Program-made: the position numbers and the translations under genes | Notes under the pieces: model-generated | Database searches by the model: none | What the model saw: only the letters and a program-made list of their open reading frames with translations | Told to the model about the DNA's origin: nothing | Part shown: piece after piece, positions 34,225 to 42,713 of the stretch | How the letters are laid out: the number at the start of each line of letters is the position of its first letter | Position numbering within the stretch: the stretch's first letter is position 1 | Origin: Anaerolineales bacterium UBA5797 | Lineage (GTDB): Bacteria; Chloroflexota; Anaerolineae; Anaerolineales; Villigracilaceae | Assembly: GCA_002418205.1 (NCBI GenBank) | Contig: DIDP01000021.1 | Location: forward strand, 1-62,379 | DNA length: 62,379 bases | Direction: 5' to 3'

Positions 34225-35032
34225 AAATTTACACATAAAGTTTATTGGCATGATGCTCATTGCAACCTTCATTGCATCATGCGCCGCGCCGACAGAAACG
34301 CCAACGCCCGAAGCGCAGGTGGAAGCGTCATCCCCCACCGAGGAAGTTGTCGTTGCACCGGAGAGCGGGATGCCGGTCATGGGAGAAGGTCTGTGCGCCA
34401 ACGCTTACTTCCCGGTGCGGGAAGGCGCCACCTGGACCTACACCAGCACCGGCAGTTCCCATGGCGATTATTCATTCACCAGCACGGTTTCATCCACGCG
34501 CGCCGATGGGTTCACGCTGACGGGTCAGTTCGACGAGGTGACCGTCAACCAGGAATGGGCGTGCAGACCGGAAGGCTTGGTCGCACTGCAGCTTGGAGGA
34601 GGTCCCGCGGGATCGCTCACCGTCCAGGATATGAAACTGGAACTCGAAACGCAGAACGCAACCGGCGTAACGTACCCGGCTGAGATCAAACCCGGCGACA
34701 GTTGGTCATCGGGCCTGGATTTTCAGGGAAAGATGAATATCGCGGACCAGCTTGCGGAGGCGAGCGGAGACGCCCAGTCCAATTACACGGCGATCGGCAT
34801 GGAGAGCGTCATCGTGCCGGCCGGGACGTTCGAGGCGATGAAGGTTCAGGTGGAGATGACGATCAACATCAACGCGTCCTATCAGGGCCTAACCGTGCCG
34901 GTCACGTTTACCGGGACGAGCACAACCTGGCTCGTGCAGGGCGTGGGCTGGGTGAAATCAGAATCCGTGAGCAATTTCGCGGATACTTCGATAACCGAAA
35001 CCATCGAATTGCAGTCTTACAGCATTCGATAG
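34217..35032 (+). CDS. Lipoprotein of unknown function
   Basis: 271 residues; lipoprotein signal peptide with lipobox FIASC (Cys about 22), then a Thr/Pro/Glu-rich spacer (TETPTPEAQVEASSP) and a domain rich in beta strands (about 60-271): YFPVREGATWTYTSTGSS, DEVTVNQEWACRPEGLVAL, VPAGTFEAMKVQVEM. The last pattern is typical of exported proteins that hold a hydrophobic or peptide ligand, seen in many lipoproteins with no assigned role. Translationally coupled to the cNMP-domain kinase, so a joint function is likely. Confidence 0.78.
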   Translation: MSKNLHIKFIGMMLIATFIASCAAPTETPTPEAQVEASSPTEEVVVAPESGMPVMGEGLCANAYFPVREGATWTYTSTGSSHGDYSFTSTVSSTRADGFTLTGQFDEVTVNQEWACRPEGLVALQLGGGPAGSLTVQDMKLELETQNATGVTYPAEIKPGDSWSSGLDFQGKMNIADQLAEASGDAQSNYTAIGMESVIVPAGTFEAMKVQVEMTININASYQGLTVPVTFTGTSTTWLVQGVGWVKSESVSNFADTSITETIELQSYSIR

Positions 35033-35037
35033 ACAAG

Positions 35038-35071
35038 GATCGGGCGGTTGGAACCGCCCGATCTTATTATT
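35038..35071 (+). terminator. Rho-independent terminator after the lipoprotein gene
   Basis: 12-bp perfect arms GATCGGGCGGTT / AACCGCCCGATC with a 2-base centre, then TTATTATT; convergent with sthA. Confidence 0.85.
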
Positions 35072-35091
35072 CGGTCAATGTACAACTCAAC

Positions 35092-36486
35092 TTATCTCCG
35101 CTGTTCCTCCAAATTCTTCAATCCATCATAAGCGGCGGTTTTATACAGATCTGCCAGCGTCGGGTAATTATAGACCGAGCGCACGAACGACTCGAGCGTG
35201 CCATCTGCCAGCATCACGTGCATGGCAATATGGACCAACTCCGAAGCCAGTTCGCCGATGATGTGCGCGCCAAGCAGCTTTTTATCCTCGGGCGAGAACA
35301 CGAGTTTGAGCATCCCGCTCGTATCGCCGATGATCTGTCCGCGCGCGGTGTTCTCGTAATGGGCACGCCCGACCAGATAGGGAATGCCTTTTGCCCGACA
35401 ATCATCCTCGGTCAACCCAACGGAGGAAATTTCCGGGATGGTGTACACAGCCAGCGGCAGGACGGGCGACACCTCTTCCCTGTTTTCCATGTTGAACGCA
35501 TGCATCACCGCGGCGCGCGCCTGTTCCATCGAAGTGGAAACCAGCGCCGGGAAGCCGATCACATCGCCCGCCGCGTAGATGTTCGGAACGCCGGTCTGAT
35601 ATTTCCCATTGACCGCGATGACCTCCTGCTCTCCCAGTTCGATGCCGAGCTGCTCAAGCCCAAGTCTCTGCGTGTTGCCCTGCCGGCCGGTGGTGATCAG
35701 GACCACATCCACATCCAGCACGCCCAGCGTGCTCAACCGTAGATGGACGCGGTTGCCTTGATGTTTGATCTCCTGCAATTGATCGCCCAATGCGAATTTG
35801 ATCCCGGACTTTTTCAGTTGGTTGATCAGGCGGTGGATCATCTCCGTATCCACGAAGGGCAGGAGACGCTCCTTCGGCTCGATCAGGATCACGTTCACCC
35901 CGAGCGCTGTGAAGATCGAGGCGTATTCGGTCCCGACCACTCCGGCGCCCACCACCGCCATCGTCCTGGGGATCCGGTCCATGCGCAGGATCGATTCGGA
36001 ATCGTAGATCAGGTTCCCGTCAAATGGAATGCCCGGCGGATGGATGGGCGAAGAACCCGTCGCGATCAGGATAAAGTCGCCATGGATCTCCTTGTCGCCG
36101 GATGTCGTTTCGATGCGGACGGTGTGGGCATCCTTTAACGACGCCTCGCCGTGGATCAGGGCGATATTGCTCCGGTCGATATTCTGCTCGGCAAGTCTGT
36201 ACTCGTTCTCGATGACGATGTGTTCACGCTGCATAAAATTTGCCACCGCCATGTTCGGCTTTAGGGAGTAATCGATGCCAAGCAAGCCTCGCTGCCGAAG
36301 ACCGGCATAATACATCGCAGACTCGCGCAGGGTTTTCGATGGGACGGTGCCCGTGTTGATGCCCGCCCCACCGATCCGGGGATAGCGCTCGATGAGCGCG
36401 ACCCGTTTCCCAATATGTGCAGCCTGGGCGGCACCCCTTTCACCGGCGGGTCCCGAACCAATGACTATCAGATCGTAATGCTTCAT
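35092..36486 (-). CDS. sthA: Si-specific NAD(P)+ transhydrogenase (SthA-like flavoprotein)
   Basis: Flavin-dependent soluble enzyme exchanging reducing equivalents between NADPH and NAD+. 464 residues of the dihydrolipoamide dehydrogenase fold: FAD site IVIGSGPAGERGAAQA, the redox-disulfide position GGAGINTGTVPSKTLRES with both cysteines absent (as expected of a transhydrogenase rather than DLD), NAD domain VVGAGVVGTEYASIFTAL, and the C-terminal dimer domain. A GGAG lies 8 nt before the ATG. Downstream of the SH3 lipoprotein gene on the minus strand (37-nt gap). Confidence 0.92.
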   Translation of the reverse strand: MKHYDLIVIGSGPAGERGAAQAAHIGKRVALIERYPRIGGAGINTGTVPSKTLRESAMYYAGLRQRGLLGIDYSLKPNMAVANFMQREHIVIENEYRLAEQNIDRSNIALIHGEASLKDAHTVRIETTSGDKEIHGDFILIATGSSPIHPPGIPFDGNLIYDSESILRMDRIPRTMAVVGAGVVGTEYASIFTALGVNVILIEPKERLLPFVDTEMIHRLINQLKKSGIKFALGDQLQEIKHQGNRVHLRLSTLGVLDVDVVLITTGRQGNTQRLGLEQLGIELGEQEVIAVNGKYQTGVPNIYAAGDVIGFPALVSTSMEQARAAVMHAFNMENREEVSPVLPLAVYTIPEISSVGLTEDDCRAKGIPYLVGRAHYENTARGQIIGDTSGMLKLVFSPEDKKLLGAHIIGELASELVHIAMHVMLADGTLESFVRSVYNYPTLADLYKTAAYDGLKNLEEQRR

Positions 36487-36523
36487 GTTTCAACTCCAGG
36501 CGTTCGAAGACAGGTCAGACAAG

Positions 36524-38107
36524 TCAGGGCGTGATGGGGAGCCTGTCAACGGACTCATTGCAGGACAGAAATCCCGGGAAATTGAAGATCCATCTCTGGT
36601 CCTTGCCCCCCTCCGCAGCGATCAGAAGCCAGTCCGCGTTTTCGTTGCGCCCGATAGGCGTGATCGTTTCACCCGAGGACAAAAAGGCGGCAGATGGATA
36701 CTCCGTGCCGGGACCGCTTCTCACGTTCATCGCCTGCGCCTTGACCTCACAACTCAGGACCAGTTCCAGGTTGCTGATGGTCAGTTCATCGAAATGGATG
36801 TGGGCGGCAGCCGCGTCGATCGTCTGAACGTAGAAGCCAATTTCCCCGGTGGCATAATCCGGGTCCGTGACCTGACCGACAAGCTGATCACTGATGTAAA
36901 AGGAAAAATTGGAACCCTGGGCATCCACGCGCAGCACATCCTCCGTATCCGGATCGTGGATATCCGGATCTTCTCCATCCGCAAGAGTTTCCAAAGCATT
37001 TGGGGTGCTCTTGAGGACGTACCATTTCTTGAGGCGCTGGGAAATGGCGAAGACGTAGTATTGATCGCCGGAGCGACGGAAGGCAACGCCGAAATCAAAA
37101 TCTCCGGTCGCGGCGGTCCTGCTGGAGGCTGTGAATGTCTTCACCACGATGGTGACATCTTCGAAATTCTGTTTATTGGGCTCGAAAACGGTCGTCTTGT
37201 AATTGGGGCTTATGACCTCGACGTGATAATACTCAGGCTCGTGGTAACCGATGAAATAGTTATCGAATTTCTTCTCGGGCCAGCTCGAGGCGGGATCTGT
37301 AAAATCGTCGTGATAGAGCGCACCCAGATCCGATGCTAGGGACGGGGAGGCTTGAAGCGCGCTGATCGTCAACTCATCGAAATGGATATGAACGTTGGTG
37401 ACATCGAACGACTGCACGTAAAAGCCGACCTCACCGGTGGCATAATCCGGATCCGTGACCTGACTGACGAGCTGGTCATTGATCCGGAAGTAGAAGTTGG
37501 AACCCTGGGCGTCCACGCGCAGCAGATCGTCCGTGTCCGCGTCGTGGATGTTTGGATCGGCGCCCTCGGCAAGCGTCTCCAGAGCATTCGGGGTGCTTTT
37601 GAGAACGTACCACTTCCTGGCGCGCTGGGAAATGACAAAGGCATAATACTGATCGCCAGAACGGCGGAAGACAACGCCGAAACTGTAATCGCCGGTCTCA
37701 GCCGTTTTGCTCGAAGCTGTGAATGCCTTGACCTCGATGGTGACATCGCCGAAGCTTTTCTTTTCGGGTTCGAAGACGGTCGTCTTGTAATTGGGGCTGG
37801 CGATCTCAACGTGATAATATTCCGGCTCATGATAACCGATGAAATAATTGTCGAATTTTTCCTCGGGCCAGCCGGAAGACGGATTCGTAAAATCGTCGTG
37901 ATAGAGGACGTTGCTGTTGGAAACCGGTGTGGCTTCATGGTCATGCGGCGTTTCCGTTGCGACAGCAGCTGGCGCAGAGGTCGGCGTCGCGGATGATTCG
38001 GACATGGCAGTGGGTTCCGCGGTCGCGCTGGCACAACCCGAAAGCAGCAGCGCGGCGATCAACACAGGTGCAACCCATTCGAACCGGACAAACTTTTTCC
38101 CATGCAT
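36524..38107 (-). CDS. Lipoprotein with two near-identical jelly-roll repeats and a C-terminal SH3b domain
   Basis: 527 residues: lipoprotein signal (lipobox LLSGC, Cys about 25), Ser/Thr/Ala-rich spacer, then two tandem copies of a domain of about 180 residues. Each opens YHDDFT(N/D)P and contains FDNYFIGYHEPEYYHV, FRRSGDQYYAFVISQR and HIHFDELTIS; they resemble LamG/DUF1080-type concanavalin folds. At the end an SH3b domain (about 455-520, MNVRSGPGTEYPSAAFL). Jelly-roll domains of this kind usually bind glycans; SH3b domains bind cell wall. It starts 13 nt downstream of the FGE-kinase stop, so the two form one operon. Confidence 0.85.
   Translation of the reverse strand: MHGKKFVRFEWVAPVLIAALLLSGCASATAEPTAMSESSATPTSAPAAVATETPHDHEATPVSNSNVLYHDDFTNPSSGWPEEKFDNYFIGYHEPEYYHVEIASPNYKTTVFEPEKKSFGDVTIEVKAFTASSKTAETGDYSFGVVFRRSGDQYYAFVISQRARKWYVLKSTPNALETLAEGADPNIHDADTDDLLRVDAQGSNFYFRINDQLVSQVTDPDYATGEVGFYVQSFDVTNVHIHFDELTISALQASPSLASDLGALYHDDFTDPASSWPEKKFDNYFIGYHEPEYYHVEVISPNYKTTVFEPNKQNFEDVTIVVKTFTASSRTAATGDFDFGVAFRRSGDQYYVFAISQRLKKWYVLKSTPNALETLADGEDPDIHDPDTEDVLRVDAQGSNFSFYISDQLVGQVTDPDYATGEIGFYVQTIDAAAAHIHFDELTISNLELVLSCEVKAQAMNVRSGPGTEYPSAAFLSSGETITPIGRNENADWLLIAAEGGKDQRWIFNFPGFLSCNESVDRLPITP
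36787..37318 (-). repeat. Direct repeat copy B within the jelly-roll lipoprotein gene
   Basis: DNA-level duplicate of 37375-37906, same strand, constant 588-bp offset. Many stretches are identical (for example around GGTGGCATAATCCGG and AAAATCGTCGTGATAGAG), with substitutions mostly in third positions, indicating an internal gene duplication under selection. Confidence 0.85.
37375..37906 (-). repeat. Direct repeat copy A within the jelly-roll lipoprotein gene
   Basis: Partner of the copy at 36787-37318; encodes the N-terminal jelly-roll domain. Confidence 0.85.
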
Positions 38108-38119
38108 GGTATGACTCCT

Positions 38120-39892
38120 CTACCTGACCTGGTCGGCGGCACAACGAAAACCAGCGAACTGAACATAACGCGTGTCGTCGGGTGTCACGGCTAAACGATA
38201 AGATAACTCGTTGATCGGCAACCCAAAACGCCCGCCGCGCAGGATCTTCAATCCGGCTGGCGTGCTGGCATAGGATTCGCCCACCCACTCCCAGAGGTTT
38301 CCCACCAGGTCATATACGCCAAAGGGACTCTTATTGAAAGGCATGGCGCCGACCGGATAGGTATCCTGATCGGGAAGATTCAACGTATTGCCGCCTGCCG
38401 ATTGATCGCTCCCCCAGGGATATAACGGCGGATTCGGACCGGGACCGCGTCCAGCCGCCTCCCATTCTGCTTCCGTTGGCAGATGCTTGTGCACCCAACT
38501 GCAATAGGCTGCCGCCTGATCCCAGGTGACGCCGCGGACCGGCTGATTCCCTTCGCCGGAGACTCCCGGCGTTTGTGCCCCGGTCGCATTCACAAACTGC
38601 TGGTATTCGGCAAAGGTCGTTTGATAGGCATCGATCCAAAAATCGTTCAACGTGACATTGATCGGCGCGCTGTGATAATCATCCGCCGGCAGGCTCCCGA
38701 CCTGATAACTGCCCGCGGCAATCTCGACCATTCCATCCGACGCGGGCAATTCGGTTGCAGAGGCCTGGGTAGCAGTCGGTTCAGCGTTTGCCTGTGTTTG
38801 AACTTCCGTCGAGTTGGCGGCGTTGCTCGAAGAATTCAAGAACAAGCGCAAGGCGCCAAACCCGAGGGCAGCCAGCACAAGGACCGATACGATGCCTGCC
38901 CCGATCCAGAGTGGTTTCCGGTTGGGGACCGGTTTTGGCTCGCTGACATCTGGTTTCGATTCGATGACGGTCGGCACCTGTTTTGAGTTTTCCACCGGCG
39001 CGGCTTCCACAATCGTCTCCGCATCGGCGGTCATGCCGATGGACAGGAAGAAATCAACCGCCATCTTGCCGGACTTTGCATAGCGGTTGTTCGGATTCTT
39101 CGCCAGTGCGTGGTCGATGACAGCTTGAACTGCCGGGGGAACTCCCGGGATGGGCGGCGGCGGTTCATTGATCTGCTTGTAGATCACGGACAGCGTGCTA
39201 TCCGCTTCGAACGGGACGCGTCCCGCCAGCAGCTCGTACAGCACGATGCCCAGCGAGTAGATGTCTGTGCGATGATCCATCTGGTCGCCGCGCGCCTGCT
39301 CCGGCGACATGTATGCGGGCGTGCCGCTGATCATCCCGGACACGGTTTGGGTGGCGGTATGGGCAATGCGGACCAGCCCGAAGTCCGTGAGAACCGCTTC
39401 CACATCGTTGGTCAGAGGCTTGTCGAGTGGAATCTCGTCAGCCTTGCCGTGCAGCAGGATGTTCCCCGGCTTGATATCCCGATGGATGACGTTCTGCTCG
39501 TGGGCGTAATCCAAGGCGGAGGTCAGAGCCTTGAGGAGTCGCGCGACCTGATGCGGCGGGATCCTTTCGTTGCGTTTGTGCAGGGCGCGCAGGTAAACGG
39601 AAAGGGGCGGACCCTTGAGATACTCCATGACAATGTAGGGATGACCATCGATGGCGTCGAAATCGTAGACCTGCACGATGTTCGGATGGCGCAATCCTGC
39701 CACGACCTTTGCCTCGCGATGAAAACGCGCCAGCAGATCAGGATCCTCTTCGATGTAACTGTGCAATAATTTGATGGCAACGGGGCGTTCAAGGTTAAGA
39801 TGCGTGCCTAAATACACCTCCGCCATTCCCCCACGCGCCAGGTACTTTTCTATCCGAACCTTGCCAATTGTTTTGCCAAGCCAATCTGGCAT
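38120..39892 (-). CDS. Transmembrane Ser/Thr protein kinase with extracytoplasmic FGE-sulfatase domain
   Basis: 590 residues. Cytoplasmic Hanks-type kinase (about 8-265): glycine loop YLARGGMAEVYLG, VAIKLL, catalytic HRDIKPGNILL near 137, DFGLVR near 169, SPEQARG. A linker (to about 325) follows, then a membrane helix (about 329-350), a Thr/Ala-rich stalk and a formylglycine-generating-enzyme-type domain (about 384-590) with FWIDAYQTTFAEYQQFV, PVRGVTWDQAAAYCSW, LPTEAEWEAAGRG, GNLWEWVGE and GGRFG. The FGE domain outside the cell is probably a ligand-binding C-type-lectin-like fold. Start ATG at 39892 rather than the frame start at 39928: the upstream part overlaps the -10 box. Confidence 0.92.
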   Translation of the reverse strand: MPDWLGKTIGKVRIEKYLARGGMAEVYLGTHLNLERPVAIKLLHSYIEEDPDLLARFHREAKVVAGLRHPNIVQVYDFDAIDGHPYIVMEYLKGPPLSVYLRALHKRNERIPPHQVARLLKALTSALDYAHEQNVIHRDIKPGNILLHGKADEIPLDKPLTNDVEAVLTDFGLVRIAHTATQTVSGMISGTPAYMSPEQARGDQMDHRTDIYSLGIVLYELLAGRVPFEADSTLSVIYKQINEPPPPIPGVPPAVQAVIDHALAKNPNNRYAKSGKMAVDFFLSIGMTADAETIVEAAPVENSKQVPTVIESKPDVSEPKPVPNRKPLWIGAGIVSVLVLAALGFGALRLFLNSSSNAANSTEVQTQANAEPTATQASATELPASDGMVEIAAGSYQVGSLPADDYHSAPINVTLNDFWIDAYQTTFAEYQQFVNATGAQTPGVSGEGNQPVRGVTWDQAAAYCSWVHKHLPTEAEWEAAGRGPGPNPPLYPWGSDQSAGGNTLNLPDQDTYPVGAMPFNKSPFGVYDLVGNLWEWVGESYASTPAGLKILRGGRFGLPINELSYRLAVTPDDTRYVQFAGFRCAADQVR

Positions 39893-39899
39893 GGGCGGG

Positions 39900-39928
39900 A
39901 TTATACAACGATAACACGACAAATACAA
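39900..39928 (-). promoter_or_regulatory. Sigma70-type promoter of the kinase/lipoprotein operon, leaderless
   Basis: TTGTAT (39923-39928), 17-bp spacer, TATAAT (39900-39905) on the minus strand. The ATG begins 7 nt after the -10 box, so the transcript should have 0-2 nt of leader and no ribosome-binding site. Confidence 0.65.
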
Positions 39929-40002
39929 TCTGAAATGTAATAAAACGATATTTCCACCTATTGTGCCTGCGAACAGACAACCGCCAAATCCGAGGCTTTG
40001 AA

Positions 40003-40503
40003 TCAGGCTTCTCCGAACTCAACCTCCAAATTAACGTTTTCATCGTAATGGGATCGCGCATGGAAAGGCAGATCGCCGCGCCGCATGGAATGGAGTCTCG
40101 ACAGCAATACAGGCAGATCCTCCACCACAGGCAACCCGGGGACATCCTCATAACGGATCCATTCTGCCAGCCCCTCTTTGGAGGGCTTTGGTTCTCCGTC
40201 ATCACATTCCCCGCTAAAAACATACAAGGCGATTCCCATTTCACCCGCATCGACGATCAGCGTACCGCACAGCCACAACTCCGCGGTGAGACCGGTCTCT
40301 TCGAGGAGTTCACGCTGCGCGGCAGAAAGGACATCCTCCCCGCGCTCCACGTGTCCGCCGAGACCGTTATATTTGTTCGCCCACAGACGTTTCGTCGGCG
40401 CGCCTTTGAGCAGCAGATAAGAATCCCCTCGCCGCAAAAAGATCGCGGTACGCGGGATGACGGTGTATCTATCGTTTGAAATTCCCTGATCGGATTGAGG
40501 CAT
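40003..40503 (-). CDS. Nudix hydrolase (8-oxo-dGTP diphosphatase/MutT-like)
   Basis: 166 residues with a complete Nudix box GGHVERGEDVLSAAQRELLEE followed by TGL, so catalysis of a pyrophosphate cleavage with Mg2+ is expected. The N-terminal RTAIFLRRGDSYLLLKGAP is as in house-cleaning enzymes acting on oxidised or non-canonical nucleotides. Substrate unproven. About 110 bp separate it from the downstream kinase gene, which has its own promoter. Confidence 0.9.
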   Translation of the reverse strand: MPQSDQGISNDRYTVIPRTAIFLRRGDSYLLLKGAPTKRLWANKYNGLGGHVERGEDVLSAAQRELLEETGLTAELWLCGTLIVDAGEMGIALYVFSGECDDGEPKPSKEGLAEWIRYEDVPGLPVVEDLPVLLSRLHSMRRGDLPFHARSHYDENVNLEVEFGEA

Positions 40504-40620
40504 AAAGTTCCTCCGAACTCCAAAGAACAGACGAAGTCAACCGATATTCTAATCGCGTTCTAAATCTGTGGTCATAGAATTTCTTTATTGCAGTGAATCC
40601 CATTTTAGAAGAGGAAAAAC

Positions 40621-40977
40621 ATGTCCACAAATTTACCCGTCAAAAAACAGATCGATTGGAGCGCATGGCTATTTTGGACAGCCATCGCATTCGCGCTCGG
40701 CGAATTCATCGACGCCATCTCATTGGGTGACCCGACCACAGGGATCGTTTTCGCGGTCCTTATCGCAGCCTGTGCAGGCTGGTTCCGTCTGCGCGGCAGT
40801 CGTATCCCGCTCGTGATCCTGCTGGTTTTGTCCGCCTTCGAATTCATCGCGTTGATCTTCATCTATCCGCACGGACCCACGCCGCCTGCTCCCTGGAGGA
40901 GCGCGATCTTCATCGTCCTCTCCGCCGCGGTTGCAATTTTATCTGTCCTGTCGTTCATCCGCCCACGGAAATCGTGA
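40621..40977 (+). CDS. Small four-helix membrane protein, unknown function
   Basis: 118 residues with hydrophobic segments at about 14-32, 40-54, 60-79 and 89-112 and a short basic tail (RPRKS). GAGG lies 9 nt before the ATG. No family is recognised. It is the last gene of normal composition before the AT-rich patch. Confidence 0.7.
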   Translation: MSTNLPVKKQIDWSAWLFWTAIAFALGEFIDAISLGDPTTGIVFAVLIAACAGWFRLRGSRIPLVILLVLSAFEFIALIFIYPHGPTPPAPWRSAIFIVLSAAVAILSVLSFIRPRKS

Positions 40978-41021
40978 TCGCCCATGATAAAGTATCTGTA
41001 ATGCGGTAATGAGTCGTTTTC

Positions 41022-41050
41022 TTGCCTGTGGGGTGTGAAACTTGTATAAT
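41022..41050 (+). promoter_or_regulatory. Sigma70-type promoter of the AT-rich patch
   Basis: TTGCCT (41022-41027), 17-bp spacer, TATAAT (41045-41050); 119 nt upstream of the ATG at 41170. Confidence 0.6.
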
Positions 41051-41169
41051 GAACTTCAGATATTCGAACAGATGCGGCGGCACAATGTCCCATTCCTTTG
41101 TCATTCTCCCTCCGCTGCATCAATTCTTAATCCGTTCGGCAAATCCATTTCAGAATCCAGGGAACAATA

Positions 41170-41796
41170 ATGACAGCCGATAAAGAAAAAAAGTGGAGAT
41201 TTGAGACAGGTATTTCTATCGTTTCCTTATTGATTTCAATAGGTACGTTGGCATTTACGTTGGTTTTCAATCTTTCACCAGGCAAAACTCAACCGTATAA
41301 GCCATCAGGTTTTGCAATTATCAGGGGAGTGGATTGGTTTGAATCAGACCATATAGTAATACCTTTCGAGTGGGAAAACAGCGGAGGTCGCAGTGTAATT
41401 ATCAGACATCCAAAATTGATCCTACATGAAATCGATAGCAATGGTAATGAAACAGGAGAAACGATCACTTTTTATCTGGCTGGAGAATACCAAGATATTT
41501 CATCTGCATCTTTCATAGAAAGGTACAGCGTAATAAGATCGTTTATTATTCAACCTCACACAATAACATTAAAAACCTTACTGTTTCACATCGAGAATTG
41601 GTGGGACGACAAAGGAAGTACATTCTCATTCCACTTCACGGGCGGTAGTATATATAAGGCATACGTCTCATACGAGGTAAACCTGGACCCCAAAGAGCCA
41701 ATTTATCTATTTGATTTGAATGTTTATGGAAGTACGGACAAGCTTATGCAGGATCGAACCAAAGGTTATTGGTGGGATTTTTGGACCATTGATTAA
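41170..41796 (+). CDS. Membrane-anchored protein of unknown function, atypical composition
   Basis: 208 residues: cytoplasmic start rich in Lys, one membrane helix (about 14-36, SIVSLLISIGTLAFTLVFNL), then a beta-rich domain with many aromatic residues (WFESDHIVIPFEWENSGGRS, WWDDKGSTFSFHFTGGS) and a Trp/Tyr-rich end. The AT-rich third positions differ clearly from neighbouring genes, which suggests acquisition by transfer. Single-helix proteins of this layout with an immunoglobulin-like outer part are common beside defence genes; here the next gene is a broken HEPN gene. No family recognised. Confidence 0.65.
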   Translation: MTADKEKKWRFETGISIVSLLISIGTLAFTLVFNLSPGKTQPYKPSGFAIIRGVDWFESDHIVIPFEWENSGGRSVIIRHPKLILHEIDSNGNETGETITFYLAGEYQDISSASFIERYSVIRSFIIQPHTITLKTLLFHIENWWDDKGSTFSFHFTGGSIYKAYVSYEVNLDPKEPIYLFDLNVYGSTDKLMQDRTKGYWWDFWTID

Positions 41797-41957
41797 TGTT
41801 TTGCCCACAGCTGGCTGGATGCCGGGATCAGCCGTGTTTTTCAAGCAGCTTTCTAGCTTTTGGCTTTTCCGGTTCCGAGAGCGAGGCCACCATCCCTTTC
41901 ACAACCGTGAACAACGCGAACCGTTGGCACTGAAGCAAAACTGGAGTAGTTATAAAT

Positions 41958-42586
41958 ATGGAAAAAGAAGATCTTATTTCGCAAGCAAAAAGGATTATCG
42001 CACTTGGGCAAAATTCTGGTGTCACTGCACTAGCAGAAGCAAAAGAATTTCTCCGGGTTCATTCTGGTGAAAAGAGCGCCTTTTACAAGCAGTTAAGTTA
42101 AATGAAGACAGCCAGAGGTGGTCAGACGGAACAATCAAGAACTTTGTTGATGATGTACTAATAGCTTTTATCCGATTTGTAGAAAACGGCATGCTCGATG
42201 GTATTACTATGGAACGTAGAGCGCAGATAGATGTTGTGTCGGATTTTCTATCCCAAGCAGAACGACTGCTCTCTACAAAAAACGTTCATCCAGCTGCACC
42301 AACAGTAATCATTGGGGCATCATTGGAAGAGTTTCTAAGAAACTGGATTGAAGAAGTGGGGCTCAGTTTAGGAAACAAAAAGCTGAGTCTGGATGCATAT
42401 GCAACAATATTACGTGAAGCAGAGTTAATTGCCAAACAAGATATAAAAGATATTACGTCTTGGAGTGGACTCCGTAATCATGCAGCGCATGGTGAATGGG
42501 GCGAAGTGCAAGATAAACAAAGAATAAACCTTATGCTAGAAGGCGTTAATTTATTCATGAGAAAATATGGAGGGAGAAACTCCTAA
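41958..42586 (+). pseudogene. HEPN-domain protein gene interrupted by a frameshift
   Basis: An ATG at 41958 opens a 47-codon frame (MEKEDLISQAKRIIALGQNS...) that ends at TAA 42099-42101. The -1 frame from about 42092 continues without a stop through VKLNEDSQRWSDGTIKNF to the stop at 42586. Joined, they give about 208 residues: a helical N-terminal part and a C-terminal HEPN-like helical domain with the RNase-type R-x4-H motif in WSGLRNHAAHGEW. HEPN proteins with this motif are often RNase toxins or abortive-infection effectors. One lost or inserted base explains the break; a sequencing error or programmed frameshift is also possible. A 131-residue product could start at ATG 42191. AT-rich composition. 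Confidence 0.72.
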
Positions 42587-42713
42587 TATAGCTTTTCTAA
42601 GAGTCTAAATAAGGCTATCTCGTGAAAAATTATGTTGGAAGGTTAACTAAAACAAGATATGACTGCTAATGTAAACCATTAGCAGTTTTGGTACAAGAAA
42701 TTCTCAACCAGGA

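Noticed and set aside
41828..42025. Short minus-strand frame with a plausible C-terminal sequence (EPEKPKARKLLEKHG)
   Set aside because: Only 65 codons, overlaps the start of the HEPN gene, no ribosome-binding site; possibly a gene remnant but not supportable.
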